Below are positions 35,829 through 46,898 of a stretch of DNA of 64,000 nucleotides, one piece after another. The notes under the pieces are model-generated. The model did not search any database and was not told the origin of the DNA. It worked only from the letters and a program-made list of their open reading frames with translations. The stretch spans positions 3,415,001-3,479,000 of the forward strand of contig NC_134679.1 in NCBI RefSeq assembly GCF_024713945.1, read 5' to 3'. The DNA comes from Dermatophagoides farinae (Eukaryota > Arthropoda > Arachnida > Sarcoptiformes > Pyroglyphidae). Made by a program: the position numbers and the translations under genes. Positions within the stretch are counted from its first letter, which is position 1; every line of letters begins with the position of its first letter.

Positions 35829-36647
35829 TCACGGAAAAAACTCGAAATCAAAAATTTTAGAAAAAAAATAAAATGCTATACATTTGCTTGACAATTTGTT
35901 TTTTATTCAGATGAATCTTCTTTCAACCATCCATAAATATTTATTGCCATCTATTTTCCAATTTTTTATTAATGCAATTTAGATACGGCAAGATCTAGAT
36001 GGCAAATAGTAAAAACTAGGCATAAGTATCTTGTAAATTTTTTTTTCAAAAAAAAGTTTCACTTACTATTGTTATATGAGGTAATTTAATCAGATTGTAT
36101 TGCAATAAATAATCAACAATTATATTATCAATGTAGTCACAAAAAATGGCATGATTTTAAGCCATCATTCAAACGGTTGTAAATTGTATTCAAAGTATTA
36201 TATATTTTCTTTAATTTTCTATAATATTGTTTTGTCATCATCGTGATGATGATGATAATTAGCCATAAACACGACACCCTCGATTTAATTGATGAAAAAT
36301 AAAATTGCGATGTAGAAAAAAAATAAATATTTCACTTTAATCAGAAATCAAAATCCAAAAAAAAAAACAAATTGTTCGACCGACAAAATATATCGAACAT
36401 ACAAAAAAAACATGTGAACACACACACGTCAACAATGGAAAGTTTAACCTAAAAATGAACAAATGCATTGAAATGAAGTCAACATTGAAGGGAGAAAAAT
36501 ATTTTAGTTATCAATGATAGATGGCATTCATGTCAAAGAATTTATTTGTTTTTCTCAACTGAGCAACATTTTTTTTTATTATAATTTCACAAGGCCTGAT
36601 TCTATTTTCGAATTTGAATATATTTGGAAAAATTCTAAAAATATCCA
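35829..36647. other. FLAD1 and zinc-finger shared upstream region
   Basis: No gene is visible in the 819 bp between divergent start codons. The sequence is A/T-rich with A runs and no TATA box I trust. Confidence 0.5.
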
Positions 36648-38273
36648 ATGAATAATAATTTCTCAAATACATTAGGTCAACCATCTTTTGGGATGACCAC
36701 TGTTAATTATCAGCAACAGCAGCAGCAGCCACAACAAACTTCGAATACCCATCAGATTTTATTTGTCCAACCGCAAGATCAACAACAAGCAACTACAGCG
36801 GTACGTGGGACAGCAGCGGTTACCGCTTCAACTATTCAACAGTTTGCCAACAATCAATTTACCACATTTGTACAACCACAGCAGCGGCATACGAATCAAT
36901 CATCATCGTCGACATCAACCACCGGTCATCTAAAGAATGTCGCCTGTATGCAAAGAGAATTGGAACAACTGAAGAAACAAAATCTTGAATTACAGGACGA
37001 GATTGAAAAACTTCGTCAAGCATACACCGAATGTCAATATCAAGCCATGACTGATAATGTTAAAATGTCCAACTATTGGGAGCAAATACAGCAACTACAA
37101 AAAGAAAAACGAGAGCAACATTCTCAGCCCTTTTATCATAGAAATTCCGAAGATCAATCACAATATTGTGATGAATGTAATTTCGAAATCAAATCTCAGG
37201 TTGCACTATTCATTCATAAATTGAATCACTGTTTTGTATCGCGATCGGGTATTCCTCGTCATCTTCAACTATGTACTCGTTCATTTACAACAATGCCCGA
37301 TGATTCAATACGATTCAAATACCAATGTCATCACTGTGAAATTGATTCCAAACGAGAATTTCAGCGGCATGAAATTTACATGCACATCTATCAGTTTCAT
37401 ACATTCGATGTGCCATATAAATGTAAATTCTGTTTTCTATTTTTTACATCCAATGCCTATCTTAATGATCATCTGGCTGAAAAACATTCGTTACCAAACA
37501 ATAGTAGCAACATTACGCGAGATCATGCAAAAAATCGTCGAAATCGCAATGAAAATAAAATGGCCGCTTCAACCGTCTCAATTCAAACAGTTTCAAACGC
37601 TGATTGCATGAATTCAACGTTACCATTAACGGCTAGTAGTACACTTTTGAAAAAATCATTTAATCACTCTGTAAAACGAAGCCGTACGGACCATCAAAGA
37701 CCTGCAAGCATTAGTGAAATTTTTCAACGATTAGTCTGCGAAACTTCAGATTCGAATGTTTCTACGAAGAAAGACAATATCAGGTCAGAATCTTCATCGA
37801 CTAGTGAAGCGAGCAAGACATTCGAATCTATGAAACGTGATGCTAATATTCAGCAAATTATGGCTGATTTGGATAACGATAAATCACTTAATTGTAAATA
37901 TCCAGGTTGCAGCTTTTCGGCCACCACAAGAAGCCATCTGAAATTTCACATTAGTGCTCACTTGATGAGCAAATACAAATGTCCATATTGTACATTTGTT
38001 GCCAACCGTTTAGTGGAAATCAAACGTCATATAATGAAATCGGCAAAACATTCCAGCCATCATGTTTATCTCTGTTCGGGATGTGATTTTGCCACCGATT
38101 GTGAAAAGACATTCCGAGCTCATCATGTCCATTCGCATGATTCAACGGCAAATGTCAATGAGGTTATTGAACGAATGTTTCTAAATGAATCAAACGGAAT
38201 TATTGGCCAGACAATTAGTTCGACACAACAACCGAGTTTGGATAATTTGTCCAATAAAGATAGCAATAAGTAA
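36648..38273 (+). CDS. Six-finger C2H2 zinc-finger protein
   Basis: Intronless gene of 541 residues. A Gln/Thr-rich N-terminus (1-90) leads into a coiled coil (about 103-165, MQRELEQLKKQNLELQDEI) that could mediate dimerisation. Six Cys2-His2 units follow. YCDECNF is canonical up to its first His. YQCHHCEIDSK has shortened spacing. YKCKFCFLFF is canonical, and LNCKYPGCSFS has four residues between the cysteines. YKCPYCTFVA has a wide His pair (HX6H), and YLCSGCDFAT closes the series. A Ser/Asn-rich linker of about 150 residues separates fingers 1-3 from 4-6. The fingers lack TGEKP linkers, so they may bind RNA or protein as well as DNA. I do not recognise an orthologue. It is probably a nuclear regulator, by inference only. 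Confidence 0.8.
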   Translation: MNNNFSNTLGQPSFGMTTVNYQQQQQQPQQTSNTHQILFVQPQDQQQATTAVRGTAAVTASTIQQFANNQFTTFVQPQQRHTNQSSSSTSTTGHLKNVACMQRELEQLKKQNLELQDEIEKLRQAYTECQYQAMTDNVKMSNYWEQIQQLQKEKREQHSQPFYHRNSEDQSQYCDECNFEIKSQVALFIHKLNHCFVSRSGIPRHLQLCTRSFTTMPDDSIRFKYQCHHCEIDSKREFQRHEIYMHIYQFHTFDVPYKCKFCFLFFTSNAYLNDHLAEKHSLPNNSSNITRDHAKNRRNRNENKMAASTVSIQTVSNADCMNSTLPLTASSTLLKKSFNHSVKRSRTDHQRPASISEIFQRLVCETSDSNVSTKKDNIRSESSSTSEASKTFESMKRDANIQQIMADLDNDKSLNCKYPGCSFSATTRSHLKFHISAHLMSKYKCPYCTFVANRLVEIKRHIMKSAKHSSHHVYLCSGCDFATDCEKTFRAHHVHSHDSTANVNEVIERMFLNESNGIIGQTISSTQQPSLDNLSNKDSNK

Positions 38274-38642
38274 GGATCACTGAATATATATTGATTTTGA
38301 ACAAATATATAACATGGTGCCGAAACATGATTTGAAATGACTTTTTTTAAATAATTTACTGTATGTTTTATATGTAAAACTACAATTAATCACGAAACTA
38401 CCTTGCAGTGTTGTCATTTTAGGTCAAAATCAATTGACTTTGATCTAAATATTTTTTCCGCTTATAATATATGTCATCATCATTTTTGCCCAATAAAGTG
38501 AACAATGTAACCATAAAAAAATCATTTCCCACTGCCATCAATGTTCTCAGTTTGAATTTTTGCTTCTATAATAAACAAAAAAAAATCAAATACAAATAAT
38601 TACCATGTCACCACAATTAATTATTATAAATAATCATAATCA
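38274..38642. other. 3' UTRs of the zinc-finger and LYRM7 genes
   Basis: Convergent intergenic sequence, no gene visible. AATAAAG at 38493-38499 could serve as the poly(A) signal of the plus-strand gene. Confidence 0.5.
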
Positions 38643-38909
38643 TCATAATAATTTACCATAGTTTCCACGTTCATTCAAACGTGCTTGTATCACAGTACGT
38701 CTAAGGATTTCAGCCGAATCATAGCCAACCTGAATAGATTCACGAATCTCATCTGGATTCTGAAGGTGAGATCTTTTTCGAAATTCTTCTCGTGCTTTTT
38801 GATACGTCAAACGAATTGCATCATTATCGTTTCGAAAAACTTGATTAATAGTTTTCAATATTTGCTTATAGCATCGTAAAGTTTCTGATCGTAAAACTGG
38901 TTGGCTCAT
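38643..38909 (-). CDS. LYRM7: LYRM7/MZM1-like complex III assembly factor
   Basis: Single-exon gene of 88 residues. It has the length and helical pattern of LYR-motif proteins; the LYR triplet itself reads LRCYKQILK. The stretch NQVFRNDNDAIRLTYQKARE, then EEFRKRS and SAEILRRTVIQARL, follows human LYRM7 (VFKNDARAL… EEFKNNK… ELLLRTSVIQG). LYRM7/MZM1 is a mitochondrial matrix chaperone that holds the Rieske iron-sulphur protein before it enters complex III. Human LYRM7 has 104 residues; the C-terminus here is shorter. The start codon is 111 bp downstream of the GPAA1 stop on the same strand, a tight fit for a separate promoter. Confidence 0.75.
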   Translation of the reverse strand: MSQPVLRSETLRCYKQILKTINQVFRNDNDAIRLTYQKAREEFRKRSHLQNPDEIRESIQVGYDSAEILRRTVIQARLNERGNYGKLL

Positions 38910-39020
38910 TTTTTTTCATCAAAATGTTCAAAAAAAAACAGCTGAACTTTAGTTTATTCGAATACATTGTTTACGAACAGTCTTTATGTTGGATTTAAAA
39001 TATTTTTTAGTTCAAAAAAT

Positions 39021-41051
39021 TTAGATGACTATTGTAAAAGATTGAAACCATAATTGTAACCAAACTGGATACAGGAATAGAGAAACGATTGGAAATGCCC
39101 AATTATCAAAAAGATACCAATCTTCAATGAAATTCATCATTGTTCGTGGTTGTGATTGAAAAGAACGTTTCAAATGTTTCAATAGTAATAAAGGCAAATC
39201 ATTGATTGGCAGTTTACGTAATGATTTGAAATCTGGATCCATCCAAATGGACAAACCAAACAGACAAATAAGATGTAGTGTGATTGGATGAATTAATAAT
39301 AAAGTTATTGTTTTGAAAAGGTTACATATGCGTCGTAACAATGTTGAAGATTTCGTTGATCGATGGTGATCTTGTATCGAAAAGATGGACAATAATGGCA
39401 CATAGATTGATGCCAATGCTATGGCTAATGAAATATTGATCAAAGATATGCTCGTCAGCAAAAGTAAAGTGTTTAGAAGAGTAACCATTGATTGTAGATT
39501 ATATTGGTTAATTGATTTTTTAGCATGTGCTGTCATTAATCCCGGTAAATTCAATGAAATAATGGCCAATATGATAAAAATTACGTAGGCCAATATTGCT
39601 ACCGGAACATCAAACATAATCATATTGAAAATGTTCAATCGTGTAAGAACCAAAGGAACGATACCAACAGCTAACAAACCAAACAAATGTGCAAGAACAC
39701 AAGGCTTAAAAGAGGCCCAGAAATCAAAATTATTATCACCGGTGATATGTTGGCCGATGCTATTGTAACTTTGAAAATAATAGAAAAGAGAACGACATGC
39801 GAGGGGCAATGCCAAAAGACCAAATACGATCATATACGATGAAATCGATATGAATCGACGAGTCGAAGCAAGTAAATAGAAGTAAAAACTTCGATTAAAT
39901 TTCTCCATCATATTGTTCAATGATCGTACAATGCCTTCAATGGATCGACCTAGCTGTAGTCCATTTACCATAACATATTTGGCTCGTCGATCAGACGCTT
40001 CTAAGGTGATGGCTGAAATGGCATACTTTTGAAATAAACCATGGGCACCTGTTGGCAGCATGGTAGCTTGCGTGGCCATCATTGATACCATCGTACGAGC
40101 TTTTCGCTTCCAATTTTCCCATTCATTTTCAGTCATATAGAAAGATTCGCCATGATATACTACGGGCACTGCTTCACGATTACATAGTTCAACAGCAACA
40201 TTGAACAAATCCAAATTCGGTAGTTGTCCATTAAGACCTTCGAGTTTCACCTGTACATATGGCGGCGAAAATGATTGGAGCTCAAGATTCAATGCAGCCT
40301 GAATGGCACCTGCTTTGGCAAGGAGAACATCCGATTGTAGATACTGATCGAATCGATTCTCTAGACCCTGATAAGATTGTAGCCAGGCTTGTATACCAAG
40401 AAGTTCGTTACCAGAAATCAGATAGATAATATCTTTGGCCCAATAATTTTTGGCTAAGTGCAATGAATGAAGAGGAGAGTAAAGCAAAAGTTAAAAGCAG
40501 TAAATAGAGGTAAAATTATTATATTTACTTTTAAAAAACTTGGCCAACGAATACATTAAAGCGATCGATGGCAGTGTTGAACCATTTGGATTGGATGGCG
40601 ATCGATATGGTGCCGAAATTACAATCGATTCAGTACTAGCAGCTCTTGGTGCCCGAAAGATGGCATACAGATTGAGACCTTCCACGGCTGGCTTTTCATA
40701 ACCGAAAGGATATGTGAATCGAAATTTATGTTCATAAACTTCAAGACCAATGTCTTCAAATTGTTTTCGCAAAAATTTCACTGGAAAATATTTCTCATGA
40801 AATTCGGCACTCAGATTTGTAAGCTGATGAACAAGCCGTTCGGCTTGATTAGCGGCAACAAATTCACGGCTAGCCAATCCTGGTAGTAATGAATTATCAT
40901 GGAATGATGTTTTCTGTGGTTCATGGATTAAATAGGCAAAAAATGACCACCCAGCCAAATATGATATCAAAGATATGATGACATTGAATCTGACCAATTT
41001 CTTGATGAAAGTTAACGCTTTGTTATTATCGTCAGAGGTTAGGATACTCAT
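39021..41051 (-). CDS. GPAA1: GPI transamidase subunit GPAA1
   Basis: Two exons: 41051-40529 and 40453-39021, giving 651 residues (human 621). One N-terminal membrane span (FNVIISLISYLAGWSFFAYL) is followed by a large lumenal domain. Family landmarks include GLASREFVAANQAERLV, PFGYEKPAVEGLNLYAI and, across the splice site, KNYWAKDIIYL with ELLGIQAWLQSYQG. Several membrane spans fill the C-terminal third. GPAA1 is a non-catalytic, M28 peptidase-like subunit of the endoplasmic-reticulum transamidase that attaches GPI anchors to proteins; it binds the GPI lipid. The exon junction restores the frame as Lys-Thr-Lys. The gene shares an 888 bp upstream region with UBE2V. Confidence 0.92.
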
Positions 41052-41939
41052 TCTTTCTTCTGATTGTGATTCTAACTATGAATGATATAAAGAATATATA
41101 CCTCATACACAATCTATAGATCGATTCTGGCGATAAATTAGAGCTTTTTTTTGACATACATACTTTATTTAAAACATTTCATTTATGAACAGCCGATATG
41201 GTCATGCACCGGCACAATGATGGCTCATCACGATTTAGGATTGGCTACAATCTCAACATAATTGTTAACGTTTCGATAAACATTAGGGTACCTCATAAAC
41301 AATGCTATGTTAGCATTCCATAAGCTTATATTTGTGACTATAACTGTGATATGTATAGAAAAAATCAATAGCATGGTATAAACACATCATATTTGTGAAT
41401 GTTATTGCATAATGATCTAAAATTGATCCACCACAATCGTATGCTGCTATGACACAACATTTAGTCTACTTCTACCCAGATCATAAGAAGTAAAACCATG
41501 TAAACATTGTGACCGCTCATCGTTAGCGAACATCGTGTTTTATGTGTGTGTGTGTATCGTCGAACCACCAAGAAACCAACCAGACAATGTGAATGAAAAG
41601 AAAGAAGTGAAATTTCTGATTATTGATCAAATCAATGATTATTGCTTGGTCGATCACTCCTCTCTTTCTGCTTATATGTGTAAATTATTTTCAACTTTTA
41701 AAGTAGAGAAAGATTATCTTGTCCTAAGTTTAATCGGGTTCATTTGGAGCCTGTTTTTCTCGTTCCAAAAATAAGTAGGGAATTTCACAAAATTCAAACT
41801 TTTAAAAAGTGCTGCTCAAAATTTCAAATAAAATAGACCATATTTTAAACTAAAAATTTTTTGAAATTAAAAAAAATAAATAAAATCAAACAACTCATCC
41901 ACATTTAGTCGATTTGATTTTTTCAATTTTCAAATTGCT
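41052..41939. other. GPAA1-UBE2V shared upstream region
   Basis: No gene is visible. The tract contains a TG run near 41544 and no TATA box I trust. It presumably holds two divergent promoters. Confidence 0.5.
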
Positions 41940-42554
41940 ATGAATTCATCCGGAGGTAAGTCTGAATGAATATTAATTCTTGTATATCATTGTCAAGTAA
42001 TTTAATTATTCATTCCGCAGCATCGGTAGTTGTACCGCGAAATTTTCGCCTCTTGGAAGAATTGGAACAAGGACAAAAAGGTGTTGGTGATGGGACCATT
42101 TCCTGGGGTCTTGAAGACGATTCTGATATGACTTTAACATATTGGACCGGTATGATAATTGGACCACCAAGAGTAAGTTTTTTCTGGTCATTATTGAATC
42201 GATTATAAATTTGTTCCCCATATATTTTCAGACGCCATATGAAAATCGAATTTATAGCCTAAAAGTTGAATGTGGTTCAAATTATCCGGAAGAACCACCA
42301 AACGTTCGTTTTATATCGAAAATTAAGATGAACGGTGTCAATGATTCCAGTGGAGCTGTAAGTTGATTTATTTGATTTGAAAATTAAACATTAAATAAAT
42401 TTGAATTTCATAGGTCGATCGTCGTGCCATATCAGTGTTGAATCGATGGCAACGTAACTATTCAATCAAGACCATTTTGCAAGAGCTTCGACGAGCAATG
42501 ACATTGAAGGAGAATATGAAACTTAATCAACCACCTGAGGGAACAACATTCTGA
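41940..42554 (+). CDS. UBE2V: Ubiquitin-conjugating enzyme variant (UBE2V/Mms2)
   Basis: Four exons: 41940-41955, 42021-42172, 42232-42357 and 42414-42554, giving 144 residues (human UBE2V2 145). The protein reads [20 protein letters not shown], then [43 protein letters not shown], and ends [15 protein letters not shown], nearly identical in layout to Mms2/Uev1a. As in all UEVs, the catalytic cysteine of E2 enzymes is missing. The protein pairs with UBC13 to build Lys63-linked ubiquitin chains for DNA damage tolerance and signalling. Introns are 56-65 bp. A poly(A) signal lies at 42910-42915. Confidence 0.96.
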
Positions 42555-44123
42555 AAAAATTATACTAAAGTAATCCAACCGATCGATCTAATTAATGAAT
42601 GAACGATCCGTGCCCCATCCATCCATTTATCCATACCTTTGCATTCACATGCAAATTGTATGTCGATCTGTTTACGTACGAAGGTGTGTTGATTTTGATT
42701 GTACGATTCTCTACCAACTTATTATTTAACAAACCAATCAGCAAACAAACAGATGTCTTTGGTGCCTAGGATTTTCTCATCATCATCATCATCATCATCA
42801 TATGATCATTTCCATCGCAATCTCAGCTTTGTCGTTTTTTCCATCTATTCATTGTCATTCATTATTCATTTGTCATTACACTTCCCAATCCCCAATCATC
42901 TATCTTGATAATAAAACCCCTACTTCCTATTTTCTTCACGAAGAAACACAAAAAAAACACTGGAAGCAAAGGTCAACAAAAACAAAATTGTTACAATTTT
43001 TTCTCCCTTTTTTCCACAAAAATTATCTCCTTTCACATTTATACATCTTGCCTGAAAACACACATACACACCTAATCCGACAATTTAAAATATGTTGATT
43101 TCAAATTTTTGCTGTTGAAATAATGTCGCATATTTTTAATTTTTTTTTTCTATTCAAAAATTTTTTCTCTTTGTTTCGTTTTTCACGATATAATAATATC
43201 GAAGTAACATTTACTGCTTCGATTCTTATTCCAGATTGATGTTCAATTCTTTCTTTTTTTTTATTTGAGTTTTTTCCACTTTGCGATAATCGCATCAATA
43301 TCATCACAATGTTCATTACAATTAGCAAACAACAAGCATCAGCAGCAATATATGGAAAACAAGCATATACTACATTAATAGTTGTTCTTTTTTTTGAACA
43401 ATTGATCCATTATCTATTATTATTATTATTATTATGATCTATGATAATATTTGCAACTAATTATTTTCCATTATTATACATGAATAATGTTTTTTCTAAA
43501 TTATTTTTAAATAATTTAAAGATTTTTTCTCATTACCGATAGATGGCGAGAGCTTGTAGGGTTTAAAAAAAAATTGAAATGTCAGTAAAATTCAATCGAA
43601 TTAGTCTAAAAAGGCCAATCAATTGGATCAAATTATCATCGTGTTTGGTCGTTGTCATTGTTGTTGGCTTAAGATCAAATATAATGGTTTTTTTTCTTAA
43701 CAATGAGATGATGCAAAAACAATCGGGTTTTTTTGTAATAATTATTAAATATTGATTATCCTATATTTGTATTTGTGTCTTCATCGCGACCATCCGGTTT
43801 CTAGTTGTTGCCCGTAATTTGAACACTTGTTTAATGATGATGATCTGGATTCCCGAAATATAATATACAGAACATAGCGTGCAATGACTTGGTTGATGTT
43901 GCTTTCTCTGATTTTCTATGGTTTTTCTAGGTTAGAAATTGATACTTTTTTGTCTTAAATATGTGATGATTCGATTCTATTCCACTTAAGTATTATGTGC
44001 TTATGAGATAAATAGATTTGATTTCTTACTAAGTGGTGGCCAACAAAACAAAGATATCAAGATTCAGTTATAATGAGAATGTCGTCGTAATTATAATAAT
44101 CTGATTTATGATCCATAGAAAAC
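42555..44123. other. Intergenic, no gene seen
   Basis: The first 360 bp are the likely 3' UTR of UBE2V. A (CAT)n run lies at about 42778-42801. The rest is A/T-rich without motif-bearing frames. Confidence 0.5.
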
Positions 44124-44130
44124 TATAAAA
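44124..44130 (+). promoter_or_regulatory. TATA box of the chitin-binding protein gene
   Basis: CTATAAAAG lies about 90 bp upstream of the start codon at 44214, matching the layout of the other secreted-protein genes in the window. Function is inferred. Confidence 0.65.
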
Positions 44131-44213
44131 GACAAATCGATCATCAATTTAAATATCAATCGTAATCATTACTTTATCACAACGACATTTGATAAATTGA
44201 AAAACTATTCGAA

Positions 44214-45027
44214 ATGATTAAATTCTATTTTCTATTTTGTTCATTCTATATCGGTAGATTTCCATAATCTTATTTCATTGATTAACATTTAATTATTCAA
44301 ATTTTTTTTTGTAGTTTCAGTATGGATGTTACCAGTGTCCGAATTGGCCGGCATGCATCAATTGGACGAAGGAATGATTAACGTCGATGATAATAAACCA
44401 ACTAATTTGACCATTTGTGTGGATAAAAAAGATGGTACATTGCTTGGTGACGAACATGATCGTACATTATTTTATGAATGTTCAAATGGTTTGGCATTTC
44501 CATTCCATTGTCCATCGAATTTGATTTTCGATGAAACACGTGGTGTTTGTATATTTGATCCAAATTCTCCAACAAAACGACCACCAAATCATGGTAATTC
44601 TACATACAATTGTACCGGTAAAGAGGACGGTTTCTATCCGGATGAAAATGATGCTACAAAATTTCATGAATGCGTTAATGGTTATCCATATGATTTTAAA
44701 TGTCCACCAAACACCATATATGATGTAAAACGAAAAGTCTGTGCATATAAATCGATTGAACGACCAAAAGAAGAAAATGAACAACCACAACCTCAACCTC
44801 AACAACAACAACATCGAGCAGTGCGCGATGTAATTGAATCAACAACGGCAGAAATAAAGGAAGAATTACCAACTGAACAATCTGTACGACGACATCGTCG
44901 TAATGATGAACAACAGCAACAACAACATCATCATCATCAATTGGAAGAATTTGCTAAAGAAAAAAATATTGATCTTCATATTATCGAAACAACCACACAG
45001 GAAAATTTCGATGTATGGATTGACTGA
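44214..45027 (+). CDS. Secreted protein with two chitin-binding (CBM14) domains
   Basis: Two exons: 44214-44253 and 44315-45027 (250 residues). The acceptor could also be six bases further on (AG at 44319-44320), removing two residues without changing the frame. The first exon supplies a hydrophobic signal sequence (MIKFYFLFCSFYI). Two peritrophin-A units follow: the first from ICVDKKDG to RGVCIFDP, the second from YNCTGKEDGFYPDEN to RKVCAYK, each with the expected aromatic residues (FYECSNG, FHECVNG). The tail is Gln/His-rich with dibasic sites. Such proteins bind chitin in the peritrophic matrix or cuticle; mite allergens such as Der p 23 belong to this broad class, but this is not that protein. 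A TATA box lies upstream. Confidence 0.85.
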
Positions 45028-45691
45028 TTGATTGATTGATTGATTAAATGAGATCAATACAAATAAAATCGATTTTGAAATTAAATAAAATTAAATGAAC
45101 AAACTTAAAGCAATGAAAAAAAAATTTTTCAATTTTTATCCACATTTGAATTTATTTTCTTTGGCGTCATAAATGATGATTACAAATTGAGTGTATGGTG
45201 GTATGTTTCATGGTATGATTTTTCATTTGACGACTATTTTTTTTTATTCCTGGGATTTTGCATAGATTATTACATTATTTTGTTTTTCAACATATCAAAG
45301 TTTTGTTTTTTTTCAGAGTATGTACGTTTTTTTCGAAATTTAATTTTTGTCAATTATAAGATTTCAGTTTTTTTTTCATATTTTGTTCCAAATTTGTGTG
45401 TGTGTGTGTGTAAGTGTTAGGCATCTATTAGTTGCAAATAGTAGTAGTTGAAATAAAAACGTAAAGCAACCACAAAAAAAAATTTCCAAATGTGTATAAG
45501 TGTGGGTGTAGATAATTTTTTTGTTTTGTTTTGTTTTGTTTAACCATTTTTATAATTTTTTATAAAATATAGATGTGTATATAATAAATGGGTGTGGTGA
45601 GTAGGCGTGTGTAGATATATTGTGGTCATATATAATAATCATCATATCAAGTGGTGTTTTCAAGACAAATGGCCACCAATAAATTTCATCT
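45028..45691. other. Convergent 3' flanks
   Basis: No gene. It holds a (GATT)n run at 45026-45046, AATAAA-type signals near 45063-45090 for the plus-strand gene, and a TG run at about 45397-45410. Confidence 0.55.
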
Positions 45692-46466
45692 CTAGAGTCG
45701 TTTGGCAAATGTGAAACCAACCGAACATAACATTAAACCGGCAATAATGTCCAAAAACTATGATGATGATGATGATGATAGGGTTATTATTAGATTAATA
45801 TAGAATCGAATTTTATGAAAACAAATGAATGGCAATAATAAAACTTACCATGACAGCAATATTGTTACCATCTTCAGCTTCGAATGCATTCTTCGAAAAG
45901 ATAGATGTATTGATTCCTATTACGCTTTTGCATGGTTCACTGAAAGCAATGTATGCTCCCCAAAACATAACGCCGGCTACCCCCAAAATGGCGATTACTA
46001 CCTGAAAATCAATTACTCATTGATTTTTTTTTCGAATATTATTTGAATTGACAACTTACTAGGAAGAAAACGATTTTGATATCATAAAGAACATTGGCGA
46101 TGTTGAAAAAGGCCAAAATGAAAAGGATACCACCGGTAATGATACCAGCTATTTGTATTGGTGATAATTTGTCATAATTCTGGCCAGTGCCGATATTACA
46201 ATCAGCATTTTTAAGGATGAAAAAACTGGCTGCTGTTGCTAGCTATGATTATTACAAAAAAAAACCACAAAATTTATTCATTCATTCAAACAGAAATGGT
46301 CAAAAAAAAAGTCAAAGTACAAAGACAAACACAGGAAATTGGACACAAAAATATTTAATGATGATCGGTGATCAATCAAAAATCTAATAATTAGAATTAG
46401 AACGGAACTTACACAGACAAATAGGCCCAAAAAGCCATAATAGTTAAGATGTTTGGATGAAGGCAT
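45692..46466 (-). CDS. Four-helix membrane protein of unknown family
   Basis: Four exons: 46466-46413, 46242-46060, 46001-45849 and 45757-45692, all phase 0, giving 151 residues. None is long enough to stand out as an open frame; the gene was built from splice sites and hydrophobicity. The four predicted spans are YYGFLGLFVCLATAASFFIL, IAGIITGGILFILAFF, then VVFFLVV-like to AILGVAGVMFWGAYIAF, and IIAGLMLCSVGFTFA. A loop with two Cys (NADCNIG, SEPCKSV) and an Asn-Thr-Ser glycosylation site lies outside the spans. An in-frame TGA 15 bp upstream supports the start. It has the size and topology of MARVEL- or tetraspan-like proteins, but I see no family motif. A second coding-like stretch lies upstream at 46806-46898. 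Confidence 0.65.
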
Positions 46467-46805
46467 AATTAAATTATATCAGATCGTCAAGACTATATTG
46501 ATATCTGGTACAAATGAAAAATCGTATGATTACACAAACAAACAAAAAAGATCTCACGAAACAAAATCGGAAAAAACCAAGCGAACAAACTATTCGATAA
46601 GCAACAGTGAACACAAGATTATACTAATGAATGAAATGAAGACTTTTTGCCAATATTTTTTTTTTAGAAGGATTGGGTGGTGGTTTGATGGTGTCGAAGA
46701 TGCCAAGTAGTAGCAACTATTGGGATGGGAGATACACACACTTTTTTTTGCAAATTAAACTAGCAAGTATTTATGTTATATACGTAGAATAGTTTAGTGA
46801 CACAC

Positions 46806-46898
46806 TTACAAATATATACGTTTCTTTTTTGGCGCGTCACGAAATGCAATAGCTGATGTTGTTGTTGATGTTCCAAGGTCACGATGAATCTCAGCCAT
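46806..46898 (-). other. Coding-like short ORF or alternative first exon
   Basis: A 30-codon frame begins at an ATG in good context (TTTGGATGGC) and reads MAEIHRDLGTSTTT, then FRDAPKKKRIYL, before a TAA. The last bases coincide with a strong donor, TT|GTAAGTG, so it could be a first exon in phase 2. No partner exon that keeps the frame is obvious: joining it to exon 2 of the four-helix protein shifts the frame. It may be a uORF in that gene's leader, or the first exon of a gene not otherwise seen. Basic KKKR could act as a nuclear signal; that is speculation. Confidence 0.35.
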
